A model generated the notes under the pieces. It saw only the letters and a list, made by a program, of their open reading frames with translations, did not search any database and had not been told where the DNA came from. A program made the translations under genes and the position numbers. A stretch of DNA of 33,190 bases from the NCBI GenBank assembly GCA_030539055.1, contig JAUNSV010000011.1, positions 1-33,190 of the forward strand, written 5' to 3'. Positions 24,500-33,190 of this stretch are shown here, one piece after another. How positions within the stretch are numbered: the first letter of the stretch is position 1; each line of letters begins with the position of its first letter. The stretch is from Eubacteriales bacterium (lineage in GTDB: Bacteria; Bacillota; Clostridia; Lachnospirales; Lachnospiraceae).

Positions 24500-25147
24500 T
24501 TATTTTATTTCTATGTGCATATTTTTCATAACTTCTAGTGCCATATCATGCAATTTATCATCAAATGATGCACACAAATCTTTTTTTACTATAATATGTG
24601 AATTGGTGCAAGCAGTTTTTGATATTATTGCATTTGAAATAACGCACATATTGGTAACTACTCCTACTAGGGTTATTTCTTCTATGTTATGCTCATAGTA
24701 TGCCTTATTCATTTGCTCTGTATCATCACTATTTGATTTTGATTCATTACTAATTTGTAATTTATCCATTTGTTGCAATTTTTGCATTAAAATATTTGAC
24801 CCAAAAGTATTTTTACAAATGAATTCTACTTTTTTATTTTGCGGGTTATTATTTAAATACTCCTTTAATAATATACCTGTTTTTCCATACACTTCCCAAG
24901 ACTTTGTATCTTTTTTGCAATGAAGTATAGGTAAATTTTTACCCTCTTCTGTTTTTAAATAATCATCAAAATGAGTGTCCATTGTTAAAAAAACATAAGT
25001 GTCCTCTGTTTTTCCATCAACAGTGCCATTTAAATAGTCATTTAATAAATTTGATATTTTACTATCTAATGTTTTTGCTTTTTCAAAGCCAAGAGAGCCT
25101 GTAACAAAGTCATTTTGATAATCTACTATTATTAATATTTTTTTCAT
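24500..25147 (-). CDS. Isochorismatase-family hydrolase, probably nicotinamidase
   Basis: A 215-residue cysteine hydrolase. The catalytic triad is D9 (IVDYQNDFV), K112 (ICKNTFGS) and C168 (VVTNMCVISNA, with the cis-peptide VT before it). A nicotinamidase-type metal site is visible as D57, H59 (MDTHFDDY) and H76 (LHC). The likely reaction is nicotinamide to nicotinate plus ammonia for NAD salvage. About 25 extra polar residues (130-155) interrupt the part before the last strand, unlike most family members. There is no ribosome binding site, and the promoter ends eight bases before the ATG, so a leaderless mRNA is predicted. Confidence 0.88.
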   Translation of the reverse strand: MKKILIIVDYQNDFVTGSLGFEKAKTLDSKISNLLNDYLNGTVDGKTEDTYVFLTMDTHFDDYLKTEEGKNLPILHCKKDTKSWEVYGKTGILLKEYLNNNPQNKKVEFICKNTFGSNILMQKLQQMDKLQISNESKSNSDDTEQMNKAYYEHNIEEITLVGVVTNMCVISNAIISKTACTNSHIIVKKDLCASFDDKLHDMALEVMKNMHIEIK

Positions 25148-25155
25148 ATGTTATA

Positions 25156-25184
25156 AGTATATGAAGTATATGATGAAATGTCAA
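25156..25184 (-). promoter_or_regulatory. Promoter of the nicotinamidase-like gene
   Basis: A consensus TTGACA (25179-25184), 17 bases, then TATACT (25156-25161) on the minus strand. Eight bases separate it from the ATG at 25147. A second TATACT at 25165-25170 has poor spacing. Confidence 0.75.
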
Positions 25185-25221
25185 TCATTGTTTTTTTGTT
25201 ATTCATTTATTTAATTTTTTA

Positions 25222-25250
25222 TTGTTAGAAAAATTTTTTTATGATATACT
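25222..25250 (+). promoter_or_regulatory. Promoter of the leucine-rich-repeat lipoprotein gene
   Basis: TTGTTA (25222-25227), 17 bases, then TATACT (25245-25250). The ATG at 25258 follows after seven bases, so transcription should start at or next to the start codon. Confidence 0.7.
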
Positions 25251-25257
25251 TTCATTA

Positions 25258-26334
25258 ATGAAAAATAATTTTATAAATACAATAAAAATTAAAGTAGCAT
25301 ATATTTTAATTTGTGCTATATTTTTTAATATTATTTTATCATCTTGCTCTATTAATGAAAAAAATTTTTCAAGCATTAGTGATACAAGTTTTATTTCTAG
25401 TGAAAGTAATATTTTTAGTAAAAGCGATAATTCTGATGAAACTAATATAGAAATTGAGTCAAATATTAAGTATAAAGAAGAAACAAAAATTATTGCAGAT
25501 TATTCTACTTTCTCTTGCCCTTATATAGTGGATAATGAATTTATTGAATTTGATATTAAGCATAAATTTAATGTGAGTGAAGAAAATTTATATTTACAAA
25601 AATGTAAAATTGCTACTTTTAGCATTTTTTTAGATAAATTAAATTATTTCAACAATTTAAAATATATTGATTTAACTGATTGCAATTTGAGCAATGAAGA
25701 AATATTTTCAATAAAAGAGGTCTTCCCTAATATTAATGTAGTGTGGGAAGTAAGTCTTGGTCAATGGAAAGTAAGAACTGATGCTATTGGTTTTACTACT
25801 AATCTAGTGCTTGGAGAGTATGTAAAACTCCTTACGAGCGATGACTTGTATAATTTAAAATATTGTTCATCTCTCATTGGTTTAGACCTGGGGCATCATT
25901 TGATTGGTGATATTAGCCCTATTTGTGATAATTTGCCAAATTTAAAAGTACTCATACTTGCTGGAAATCAAATTAAAGATATTTCTCCAATAAAAAAATT
26001 AAAACATTTAAAATATTTAGAACTTTTTAAAAATGATATTGTAGATTTACAACCATTAAAAGAATTAAATGAATTAGTAGATTTGAATATTTGTTATAAT
26101 CTTAATTTAGAGAATATTGAGCCAATTTTAAATTTACCTAATATTGAAAGACTTTGGATTGGGCATTGTAAATTTAGTGATGAAGCTATCAAAAGTGCTT
26201 ATGATTCTTACCCAAATGCTACTATCGCACTTGATGGTGAGGGCTCAACTTACTATGGGTGGAGAGAACACCCAAGATATTTTGCTATGAGAGAGCTTTT
26301 GATTTTTAATAAGGATAGTGATTTGTTTAAATAA
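25258..26334 (+). CDS. Leucine-rich-repeat lipoprotein
   Basis: A 358-residue surface lipoprotein. The signal peptide ends in the lipobox LSSC with the lipidated Cys at residue 30, followed by a Ser-rich linker. A first part (to about residue 165) has loosely repeated LRR-like strands (LKYIDLTDCNLSNEEIF). Then come regular 22-residue repeats from about 205 to 315: LIGLDLGHHLIGDISPI, LKVLILAGNQIKDISPI, LKYLELFKNDIVDLQPL and LVDLNICYNLNLENIEPI, the internalin-type L..L.L..N.I.DI.PL pattern. The C-terminus (STYYGWREHPRYFAMRELLI) is a separate cap. A role in binding a host or cell-surface ligand is plausible but not shown. This is the only plus-strand gene I can support. Confidence 0.9.
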   Translation: MKNNFINTIKIKVAYILICAIFFNIILSSCSINEKNFSSISDTSFISSESNIFSKSDNSDETNIEIESNIKYKEETKIIADYSTFSCPYIVDNEFIEFDIKHKFNVSEENLYLQKCKIATFSIFLDKLNYFNNLKYIDLTDCNLSNEEIFSIKEVFPNINVVWEVSLGQWKVRTDAIGFTTNLVLGEYVKLLTSDDLYNLKYCSSLIGLDLGHHLIGDISPICDNLPNLKVLILAGNQIKDISPIKKLKHLKYLELFKNDIVDLQPLKELNELVDLNICYNLNLENIEPILNLPNIERLWIGHCKFSDEAIKSAYDSYPNATIALDGEGSTYYGWREHPRYFAMRELLIFNKDSDLFK

Positions 26335-26365
26335 AAAATACCAACTCCTATGAGTTGGTATTTTT
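26334..26365. terminator. Bidirectional terminator between convergent genes
   Basis: A perfect 14-base stem (ending ATACCAACTC and its complement) with a 4-base loop and A/T runs on both sides lies between the lipoprotein stop and the stop of the giant protein, and can serve both strands. Confidence 0.9.
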
Positions 26366-26375
26366 ATTTTTAATA

Positions 26376-29300
26376 TTATCTCCCCGTAACAAGTCTGCCG
26401 TTTTCATCTACTATTATGCCATCTGGTGTCATTGCATTTTTATATAGTGTACCATATCCGTGCTCTGCTGTTTGCTCTTGTGCAAAATAGTATTGTATGC
26501 CATCGATTGTTACCCAGCCTAAGTTCATTGCTCCTGGTTTTTCTGCTAATATTTCATTTAAGTAGTAAGTATTGCCTTGAGTGTCGGTGTACCAGCCTGT
26601 ACGAACATTGCCTTGATTTTCAAATATGTACCAATCCTTTTGACCTAGTACATCATTTATCATATACCAGCCATCTGCAGCAAATGTTAGCTCTTCTGGT
26701 TTAGCTCCATTCAATTCTTTAATATTATATTTCCATGTTCCTTTATCTTTATGGAACTCCCATGTACCTACCATAGCACCTAGTGAGCTTTGTGCTTGTG
26801 CTGTATTGCCCTCAACAATATTAGCTTTTCTTGCTTCCTCTTGAAGTAGTGCTGATTGAAGTGCTGCTGCTTCGAGTGCTTGTTGCTGTTGCAACAATAA
26901 GTTTTGTTCTGCTAGTGCTGCTTGCTCTTGTTGAAGTTTTAAATTGAGTGCTTGTTGCTCTAGTACTGCTTGTTGTTGATTCATTGCTTGATTTTGTTGC
27001 TCAAATGTTAATCCTTGCATTTCGCTTAAGTAAGCTTGTGCTTGCTCTGCTGTAATTACTCCTGCTGCAAGTTGTGCTTGTAACATTAAGCCTTGTGCTT
27101 CAAGTAGTTTAGATTTTAATGTGTTTATTTCTGTTTGCTGTTGCATGAGTTGTGCTTGTGCAAGTTGAACTTGCTGCTGAAGAGCTAGTGATACTTGTTG
27201 CTGTTGTGCAAGTAGCAATGCTTTATTTTGTGCTTCTGTAAGTGCTTGTTGTGTTTGAAGTACTTGACCATTTGCATCTTGTAATTGTGCTGGTGCTTGT
27301 GATAACAATGAGCCATCCTCTGAGAATACATAAGTTATGCCATTTATTATTTGTGTGCCTGTGAACATTTGTCCTCTGTTACCATCTGCTATCTCTTGGA
27401 AGTAATATATTTTTGCATTCTCTTGATACCAGCCTGTTCTCATAATACCAAGTGAGTCAAATGAGTATGTACGAACTTGTCCATTGTACTCTATGTTCTT
27501 CCAACCTATATTTGGTACAACTGTTCCCTCTTGATCTTGACTTAGATATGCCCACTTATCATTTGTAGGATCATAAGCCCAATTACCACCTGTTGTAACA
27601 CCCTCTTTAGCAAGTTGTCTTAATTTATCGGCTTCAAGTGCTTCTGGTTGTGAACCACTAATTAATACACCATTTTCATCAAATATGTATGTGAGTCCAT
27701 CTATTACCATTGTTCCAGTTACTCTGTGACCTTTGTTTTGTCCATCTTCTGTTTCAAGATAGCTTATGTTGCCTGCTGTATCTTTAACCCAGCCTGTTTG
27801 CATAATTCCATTTTCATCAAAGTAATACCAAGATGTTTCTCCTGCATACTCTATTTGATTCCAGCCTGTGAGTGGAGTTTGGTCTATTGTTATATAAGCC
27901 CAAAGACCAGTATTAGCATCAAATATCCAATTACCATTGCTTGCTGGATTAGCTAGAGCAGTTTCGTTCTTTGCGACAGAACCTCCACCGCCGCCACCGC
28001 CGCCGCCGAATGGCATCCAGACTGCGTACAATGTCATATCTCTTGTAACATGTGTAAGGATAGTATCTCTTCCTCTTGATTTGCCCTCTACATACTTTCT
28101 ATCATCTGGTGATTCATTGTAGAAATTAATGTAATGGTTGTCATATCTAAATCCTTCCTTACCAAGTTGATATGTATCTTCATAATTCATTTTTATTATG
28201 AATGGTCCTTGACCATTTCTCTTAGAGTGAATTGTAACTGTATACTTAAATGAATCCCAATGTGCTACAAAGTTTATAGTAGCAATATCTTGTGGTAATT
28301 CACTAGGTGTAATAACAAATACTTTTGGTTGTGATTTTGTTGATATTAAATCACCTTGCCAATAGTAGAATATGAATCCTTTTCTTATAGCTTCGGATAC
28401 TGTTGTAGGAAGAAGTTTGTCATATACTCTTGGGAAGTCTTCTTTTTGTTGTGTCAAATCTAGCTCTGATCCCTCTGGAGCATTTGTATATGATAGTGGA
28501 TACTCTTTTGGTTTATATATCGCATATAATGTTTTTTCTTCATCTTCTACATAAGATTTAGTTGTAGAGAATATTTGTGTTTGACTTGCTTTCTTGTATC
28601 CTCTTATACCATATTCTACTGGTAAAATTAGTTCTGTTGACCAAGAGTAAAATTCTACTTCGTCTTTATTATGAGCACTTCCTTGGTATGGTACACTTTC
28701 TGGTATGTTTGTTGGGGTTGCATCAAATATTACCTCTTTATACGCATTTGCTGTAACTCCTCCATCATTGTAATTTAAAGTAAAGATATATTTTTTTGCT
28801 TCCCATTGTGCATATAAATTCTTTCCGTCTGTCATAGATCTATATATATGATTTTCATCTATGACTTGACCGTTTGTAGCAAATGACCAACCCAAGAATT
28901 TATAACCAGTTCTTGATGCTGTTGATAGTGAACCTACTTTTTGCCCTGAAGATAGCATTACACTCTTAGATGCTAGTTTAGCTTTTGTAGAACCTTTTCC
29001 ATCATTAGCATTATATGTTACTTCTACAATTGGTGTTTCCCAAATAGCTTTCAATGTTACTTTATCCGGAACACCTGTTGGGTTATCGGCTGCACCTCCT
29101 ATTGAGACTATTACTTGCTGATCTTTATATGTTGCTGAGGCACTTGATGCTGTAGACTTATCATAATCTACATGCTCCCAGTACTGGAATTCGTATCCGT
29201 CTACTATATATGAAACTGTTGGTAGTGTATAATATTCGCCAAACTTTAATTCTTTCTTTGGTATATCAACTCCTATTGCAGAAGTTGTTCCTTTTTCGAA

Positions 29301-32300
29301 TATTATTACATATGAATTTGTAGTCCAGTTTGCATATATTGTAGAATCTGTAGATGTCCAATATATAGTATCTGATACAATTTCTGGTGCTGAAAGAGAC
29401 GCTGGTTCTAGTCTATATCCTTTAAATGTATGTCCCTCAAATATAGGCTTTCGCAATGTACCTATTGATCTTCCCTCTTGAACTTTTCTTTCTTCTGTTG
29501 GTTTATCATCATATACAGGTACCCATACTTTTATCTTGTACTTCTTACCATTATGTTCATATTCAAATTCTCTTTCTTCCATTTTTTCAACAGAGAATGT
29601 TCCACCTTGGCCATCAATAGTAAGTGTATATTCTTTGTCTTTTAATCTCCACAAACCGTACAATGTGATATCTTCTGCCTTATTAAATATGTCTGTTTCT
29701 TTTACTATTAATTTTTCAAGTGTTTCTGAATATGTTGCATAATCTTGTGTAATCCAACCTCTAAATTCTTTTTCTGCTATTTCTGGCGGTGTAGGGAAGT
29801 GATTATCCATAGACCATGTTTTACTAGACCATCCATAAGGTTTGCCATATGTTACCGCTCTTGTTGCTGTTTTGCTTGGTGTTGTCTTGTAATCAAATGT
29901 TACTATAAAATCGCCATCATCCCAAATTGCATAGAATTTTGTTGGAGTTTTTCCTGGCTCGAATATCATTTTTGCAAAATCATCTGGTGATATAACATTT
30001 TCTGTAGCGTTTGCAACTGTTGCATAACCTTTTATTTTGCCACCAGTTTTTACAGGTGTTGCTCTAACTCCTGTATCCTCTGATACAAGGTATCCTAGCT
30101 TTTCACCTGGTACTGCTTCGATTATCATTTCCTTTACATTTTTAACTTGTACAATTCTACCTATTACTTTCCCTTGTTGATTGTATCTCTTATACTCCCA
30201 TTCTACCTCGAATGTACCATCATTTCCTAATACACTTATAGTTGTCTTTTCTGGTCCCCAAATAGCATATAATTTAGAATCTGTAGCATAAGGGTAGATA
30301 GTTGAATTATTTATTTTGTACTTATCTATTTCTGAATATGAAGCTTGAGAGTAAGTTGCCCAGTAAAAGAAGCTATAACCAGGGTTTACAAGTTTGTTTG
30401 GATCTGGTGTATTTTTATCTGGTAAATCTTTTCCATATCCATAAATATCATCAAAGTATACATCTCTTACATTGTCTGTAATTGGATGTCCACCATTTAC
30501 ATCAAGAGTAAGTTTGTAATTATTATTTACCCATATAGCATACAATGTTTCGCCATTTGGATTTCTTATTGCTCTTCCAAGCTCGACTGGTTTTACTTCT
30601 CCTTTTGATGCTATTGAGAGAGAAGCTAGGTTAGAAGTTGCAAAGCCTATAAATTTGTAATTTGTTCTTGTTCCTTGAGGCATCTCAGATATTGTTGCAT
30701 CAAAGTAGAATTGTTTTTCTTCGAAATCAAGATTTGCTGGCGTCTTTCCATTTTGCTCATTCTTGTCAAACTTGATTGTAACAAGTTTTGCTTGCCACTT
30801 AGCGTATAAGTAGAAGTCTGACTTAGTTGAGAGTGACCCTACTTCTTCTTCATCTTGGTATACTCGATTGCCATCGGAAGAAGTTGCCCAACCAATAAAT
30901 TCATATCCTGCTACTGTGTATGCGTTCTTAACTAATTTGAATCTTTGTGCAAATGAAGCTGTTGATGTTGGCATTGAGCCAGATGCATTATTCACTTCTC
31001 CAGCGTGAGGAGATGATGGTGTATTTGCTACATAATGAACTGTATACTCTTTTCCTGTCCATACTGCTTCAAGTATTGCTACAGCTCCAGATGCAGATCT
31101 AATATTCTTAATTAATTCACCATCTGAATATGTTGCTTTCATACCTATCATATCTGAACGAGTTGCACCAGTCCAAGCTGTATCCTTCCAATACAAGAAC
31201 TTAAGTCCCTCTGCTTGGAAATTTAGTTTAGAAAGTGTAGCAGCTTTGTCGTATGTAAATTCTTGATCTTCCATACTTCCGCCTACTGAAGAACCTAGAT
31301 TAAATCGTACTTTGTATTTGTTCACTGACCAAGATGCATATACTGTAGAATCATTAAATTCATCATAAACTGTTTTAGAATTTACATTCTTGTCCTCTGT
31401 AGCATCTGCTCCTGTTGCTTTGTTGTAAGTTTTAAATGTATATCCTATTTTTGTTGGTATTTTCATTTCGCCTATTTCTTCGCCATAAGAAACATTCATA
31501 GATACATCATTTACATTTATTGGATATGGTTCAGAATATGTTACGACTTTACCACCTATTACTTTTTCTACTTCTTTCCAGCCAACAACTTCATATGTTC
31601 CACCATTACCATTTAATGTTAATTCGAACTGTGGTACATCCCACAAAGCATACAATGTAATATTATTTTGTGATGAAATATTATCATTTACATTTATAAC
31701 TTCTTTTGTGAGAGCGTTATTATAAGTAGCATAATCTTTTAATAACCAACCATAGAATGCTGATCCTGTTTTTGTAGGTGATGCTATGTCTATATATTGA
31801 TCTAAGGCAAAATCGTAAGTGTATTTGTCGGCATATGCTGCTTTTCTGTCTTGATAATCTGTGATTGACCCTGTGCCACCTTTTAAGTCGAATTTGAGTG
31901 TAACTGCATCATTTTCCCATATTGCATATAAAGTTGAATCATCTCTTGTTAAGTATATAGAATCTGATGCTACTTTTTCTATGTATTTTCTCTTAGCTGG
32001 TGAAGTAGTTGCATAAGATAGTGTTGCCCAACCTAGGTGCTTAAAGCCCTCTCTACTTGCTTCACTCATTGTGCCATATGGTTTGTTAAATGTTACTGAT
32101 TTTGTAGATATTGTTATGCTTGCTGTTCCGAAGTTCTTTGCTTGTGCATCATTTGCATTAAATGTTAATTCGTATGTTAAGTAATCCCATATTGCTTGTA
32201 ATCTAACTGTGCCATAAGGTGTTGCTGTTAAGTTCTTTACTACGGCTTGATTAGAGAATGTAGCTAATGAGTATGTTGATTTAGAATTATAATCTAGGTT

Positions 32301-33190
32301 CTTCCAGTATAAGAACTCTGCTCCATCTCTTGTGAAATTAATATCACTTAATGTTGCTTCTTCATCATATGTCATAGAGTCTGTAGCCATTGTTCCTATA
32401 GCTTTGTCATCACCCTTTAAGTATTCGATGTAATATGTATTTGCTGACCAAGATGCTATTACTGTTGCATCTTCTACTTTGTCATATACATATTCTTCTG
32501 TTATCTTAGTTGTCCAGTTTACATCATCATCAAAGTAGTATCCCTCAAATGTGTATCCTGTTCTTACTGCTTCTGGTATTGTAGCAACTTTGTCACCATA
32601 ACTTAACTCTTTACTTTGAGTTTGTGTTGATACTTGTATTGGGTGTTTATATTCTACTACATTACCATTTATTATTTCTTTTCTTATCTCCCAACCTACT
32701 ACTAAGTATGCACCTTTGTTTGCGTTGAATGTTAATCTTGTTGGTAGTGTTGACCACATTGCATAAAGTGTTGTGTTTGTTGCTACTTTATAAATTGTTT
32801 CATTATTTACTATGTACTCATCCATTATTTCTGAGTATGTTGATGCAAATTTTGTTGACCAACCCTTGAAGCCATATCCTGTTCTTGATGGTGTTGGTAG
32901 TGTAAATGAATATGTGTCTGTATCCATATCATATGAGTACTTCTCTGCATATGTTATATTTCTTGATGATACTGATCCATTTACATTTGAAGAGCTTGCT
33001 CCATTTAGATCAAACATCAATCTATATTGCTCGTTCTCCCATACAGCATACACTGTTGTATTCTCTCTTACAGAGTATATAGAATCTGATGCTACTTGTT
33101 CTATGTATTTTCTCTTAGCTGGTGATACTGTTGCGTAAGATAGTGTTGCCCAACCTAGGTGCTTAAAGCCCTCTCTACTTGCTTCACTCA
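26376..33190 (-). CDS. Giant repeat surface protein, N-terminus outside the window
   Basis: At least 2270 residues are visible and the frame runs off the window end, so no start or signal peptide is seen. The larger part (33190 to about 28010) is a chain of 19 Listeria-Bacteroides (Flg_new/InlB B-type) repeats, each closing with a strand such as TTLYAMW, STLYAIW or STVYASW. Nine glycines follow (27981-28007). Next come tyrosine/tryptophan-rich wall-binding-like repeats (for example WYYFDENGIMQTGW and TYIFDENGVLISG), a Gln/Ala/Leu-rich coiled coil of about 150 residues (26820-27270), and a final wall-binding-like block ending at ENGRLVTGR. There is no LPXTG. The protein is probably held on the wall non-covalently and may act in adhesion. 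Confidence 0.9.
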   Translation of the reverse strand, partial: SEASREGFKHLGWATLSYATVSPAKRKYIEQVASDSIYSVRENTTVYAVWENEQYRLMFDLNGASSSNVNGSVSSRNITYAEKYSYDMDTDTYSFTLPTPSRTGYGFKGWSTKFASTYSEIMDEYIVNNETIYKVATNTTLYAMWSTLPTRLTFNANKGAYLVVGWEIRKEIINGNVVEYKHPIQVSTQTQSKELSYGDKVATIPEAVRTGYTFEGYYFDDDVNWTTKITEEYVYDKVEDATVIASWSANTYYIEYLKGDDKAIGTMATDSMTYDEEATLSDINFTRDGAEFLYWKNLDYNSKSTYSLATFSNQAVVKNLTATPYGTVRLQAIWDYLTYELTFNANDAQAKNFGTASITISTKSVTFNKPYGTMSEASREGFKHLGWATLSYATTSPAKRKYIEKVASDSIYLTRDDSTLYAIWENDAVTLKFDLKGGTGSITDYQDRKAAYADKYTYDFALDQYIDIASPTKTGSAFYGWLLKDYATYNNALTKEVINVNDNISSQNNITLYALWDVPQFELTLNGNGGTYEVVGWKEVEKVIGGKVVTYSEPYPINVNDVSMNVSYGEEIGEMKIPTKIGYTFKTYNKATGADATEDKNVNSKTVYDEFNDSTVYASWSVNKYKVRFNLGSSVGGSMEDQEFTYDKAATLSKLNFQAEGLKFLYWKDTAWTGATRSDMIGMKATYSDGELIKNIRSASGAVAILEAVWTGKEYTVHYVANTPSSPHAGEVNNASGSMPTSTASFAQRFKLVKNAYTVAGYEFIGWATSSDGNRVYQDEEEVGSLSTKSDFYLYAKWQAKLVTIKFDKNEQNGKTPANLDFEEKQFYFDATISEMPQGTRTNYKFIGFATSNLASLSIASKGEVKPVELGRAIRNPNGETLYAIWVNNNYKLTLDVNGGHPITDNVRDVYFDDIYGYGKDLPDKNTPDPNKLVNPGYSFFYWATYSQASYSEIDKYKINNSTIYPYATDSKLYAIWGPEKTTISVLGNDGTFEVEWEYKRYNQQGKVIGRIVQVKNVKEMIIEAVPGEKLGYLVSEDTGVRATPVKTGGKIKGYATVANATENVISPDDFAKMIFEPGKTPTKFYAIWDDGDFIVTFDYKTTPSKTATRAVTYGKPYGWSSKTWSMDNHFPTPPEIAEKEFRGWITQDYATYSETLEKLIVKETDIFNKAEDITLYGLWRLKDKEYTLTIDGQGGTFSVEKMEEREFEYEHNGKKYKIKVWVPVYDDKPTEERKVQEGRSIGTLRKPIFEGHTFKGYRLEPASLSAPEIVSDTIYWTSTDSTIYANWTTNSYVIIFEKGTTSAIGVDIPKKELKFGEYYTLPTVSYIVDGYEFQYWEHVDYDKSTASSASATYKDQQVIVSIGGAADNPTGVPDKVTLKAIWETPIVEVTYNANDGKGSTKAKLASKSVMLSSGQKVGSLSTASRTGYKFLGWSFATNGQVIDENHIYRSMTDGKNLYAQWEAKKYIFTLNYNDGGVTANAYKEVIFDATPTNIPESVPYQGSAHNKDEVEFYSWSTELILPVEYGIRGYKKASQTQIFSTTKSYVEDEEKTLYAIYKPKEYPLSYTNAPEGSELDLTQQKEDFPRVYDKLLPTTVSEAIRKGFIFYYWQGDLISTKSQPKVFVITPSELPQDIATINFVAHWDSFKYTVTIHSKRNGQGPFIIKMNYEDTYQLGKEGFRYDNHYINFYNESPDDRKYVEGKSRGRDTILTHVTRDMTLYAVWMPFGGGGGGGGGSVAKNETALANPASNGNWIFDANTGLWAYITIDQTPLTGWNQIEYAGETSWYYFDENGIMQTGWVKDTAGNISYLETEDGQNKGHRVTGTMVIDGLTYIFDENGVLISGSQPEALEADKLRQLAKEGVTTGGNWAYDPTNDKWAYLSQDQEGTVVPNIGWKNIEYNGQVRTYSFDSLGIMRTGWYQENAKIYYFQEIADGNRGQMFTGTQIINGITYVFSEDGSLLSQAPAQLQDANGQVLQTQQALTEAQNKALLLAQQQQVSLALQQQVQLAQAQLMQQQTEINTLKSKLLEAQGLMLQAQLAAGVITAEQAQAYLSEMQGLTFEQQNQAMNQQQAVLEQQALNLKLQQEQAALAEQNLLLQQQQALEAAALQSALLQEEARKANIVEGNTAQAQSSLGAMVGTWEFHKDKGTWKYNIKELNGAKPEELTFAADGWYMINDVLGQKDWYIFENQGNVRTGWYTDTQGNTYYLNEILAEKPGAMNLGWVTIDGIQYYFAQEQTAEHGYGTLYKNAMTPDGIIVDENGRLVTGR
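26820..27270 (-). other. Gln/Ala/Leu-rich coiled-coil segment within the giant protein
   Basis: About 150 residues dominated by Q, A, L and E (for example ALQQQVQLAQAQLMQQQ and LEQQALNLKLQQEQAALAEQ) with no Pro and a single Gly before an AAGVITAEQ turn. Heptad-like Leu spacing suggests a long helix or coiled coil. It is inserted between wall-binding-like repeat blocks. Confidence 0.75.
31947..33190 (-). repeat. Higher-order tandem repeat, period about 1122 bp
   Basis: The last ~120 bases of the window recur with few differences at about 31950-32068, exactly 1122 bases (374 codons) earlier. The spacing corresponds to four Listeria-Bacteroides modules, so the array is built from four-module blocks, with the order of module types also echoed further along the protein in more diverged form. 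Confidence 0.8.

Noticed and set aside
29745-29990. Cys/Trp-rich plus-strand frame of 81 codons
   Set aside because: It is antisense within the giant repeat gene; the cysteines and tryptophans come from reverse-complemented repeat codons.
26376-33190. Repeats of the giant gene as a CRISPR array
   Set aside because: Repeats are long, diverged, in frame and encode a known repeat family; no short identical repeats with unique spacers are present.

Overview
The window is very AT-rich DNA with GGAGG-type ribosome binding sites, tight ATGA/GTGA/TTGA gene overlaps and a Gram-positive gene set (RicT/YaaT, a HolB-RicT-TrmN6 cluster, PTS enzyme I, choline-binding-like wall repeats, a 3D-domain protein). 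With superoxide reductase and a 2[4Fe-4S] ferredoxin, this points to an anaerobic member of the Clostridia, possibly an uncultured gut lineage. The species cannot be named from the sequence. No rRNA, tRNA or CRISPR array was seen.

Layout. (1) 207-6897, minus strand: an envelope-type operon starting at a clear promoter (6923-6951). It encodes a HIT protein, a 3D-domain protein, UDP-glucose 4-epimerase, and a tandemly duplicated pair consisting of a NAGPA-type phosphodiester glycosidase and a single-pass membrane partner. (2) 7098-8694, minus: a small secreted protein and thioredoxin reductase. (3) 8780-14709: an accessory island. It holds a DUF4143 ATPase, a solitary M.HaeIII-like cytosine methylase, an acyltransferase whose upstream start is out of frame across a pentanucleotide repeat, a YoaP-type acetyltransferase preceded by a tyrosine-integrase remnant, and a DUF3990/DUF3791-type trio whose first gene has lost its middle. 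A 28-bp sequence occurs in opposite orientations at 8781 and 12015, bracketing the ATPase and the methylase. (4) 14782-24099, minus: a long core operon reading dfx, birA, hypothetical, gmk-like kinase, holB, ricT, trmN6, GT2-GtrA, ptsI, TauE-like, SDR. (5) 24254-25147, minus: ferredoxin and nicotinamidase-like hydrolase. (6) 25258-26334, plus: a leucine-rich-repeat lipoprotein. (7) 26376 to the window end, minus: a giant, incomplete surface protein of at least 19 Listeria-Bacteroides-type repeats, nine glycines, wall-binding-like repeats and a Gln-rich coiled coil.

The most interesting signals are the out-of-phase acyltransferase, the duplicated glycosidase/partner pairs, three promoters placed so close to their ATG that the mRNAs should be leaderless, the decayed integrase and DUF3990 toxin-like gene, the inverted 28-bp pair, a biotin ligase lacking the key Arg of its biotinyl-AMP loop, and the architecture of the giant protein. 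Motif and family assignments come from memory and by-eye comparison; no database search was run.
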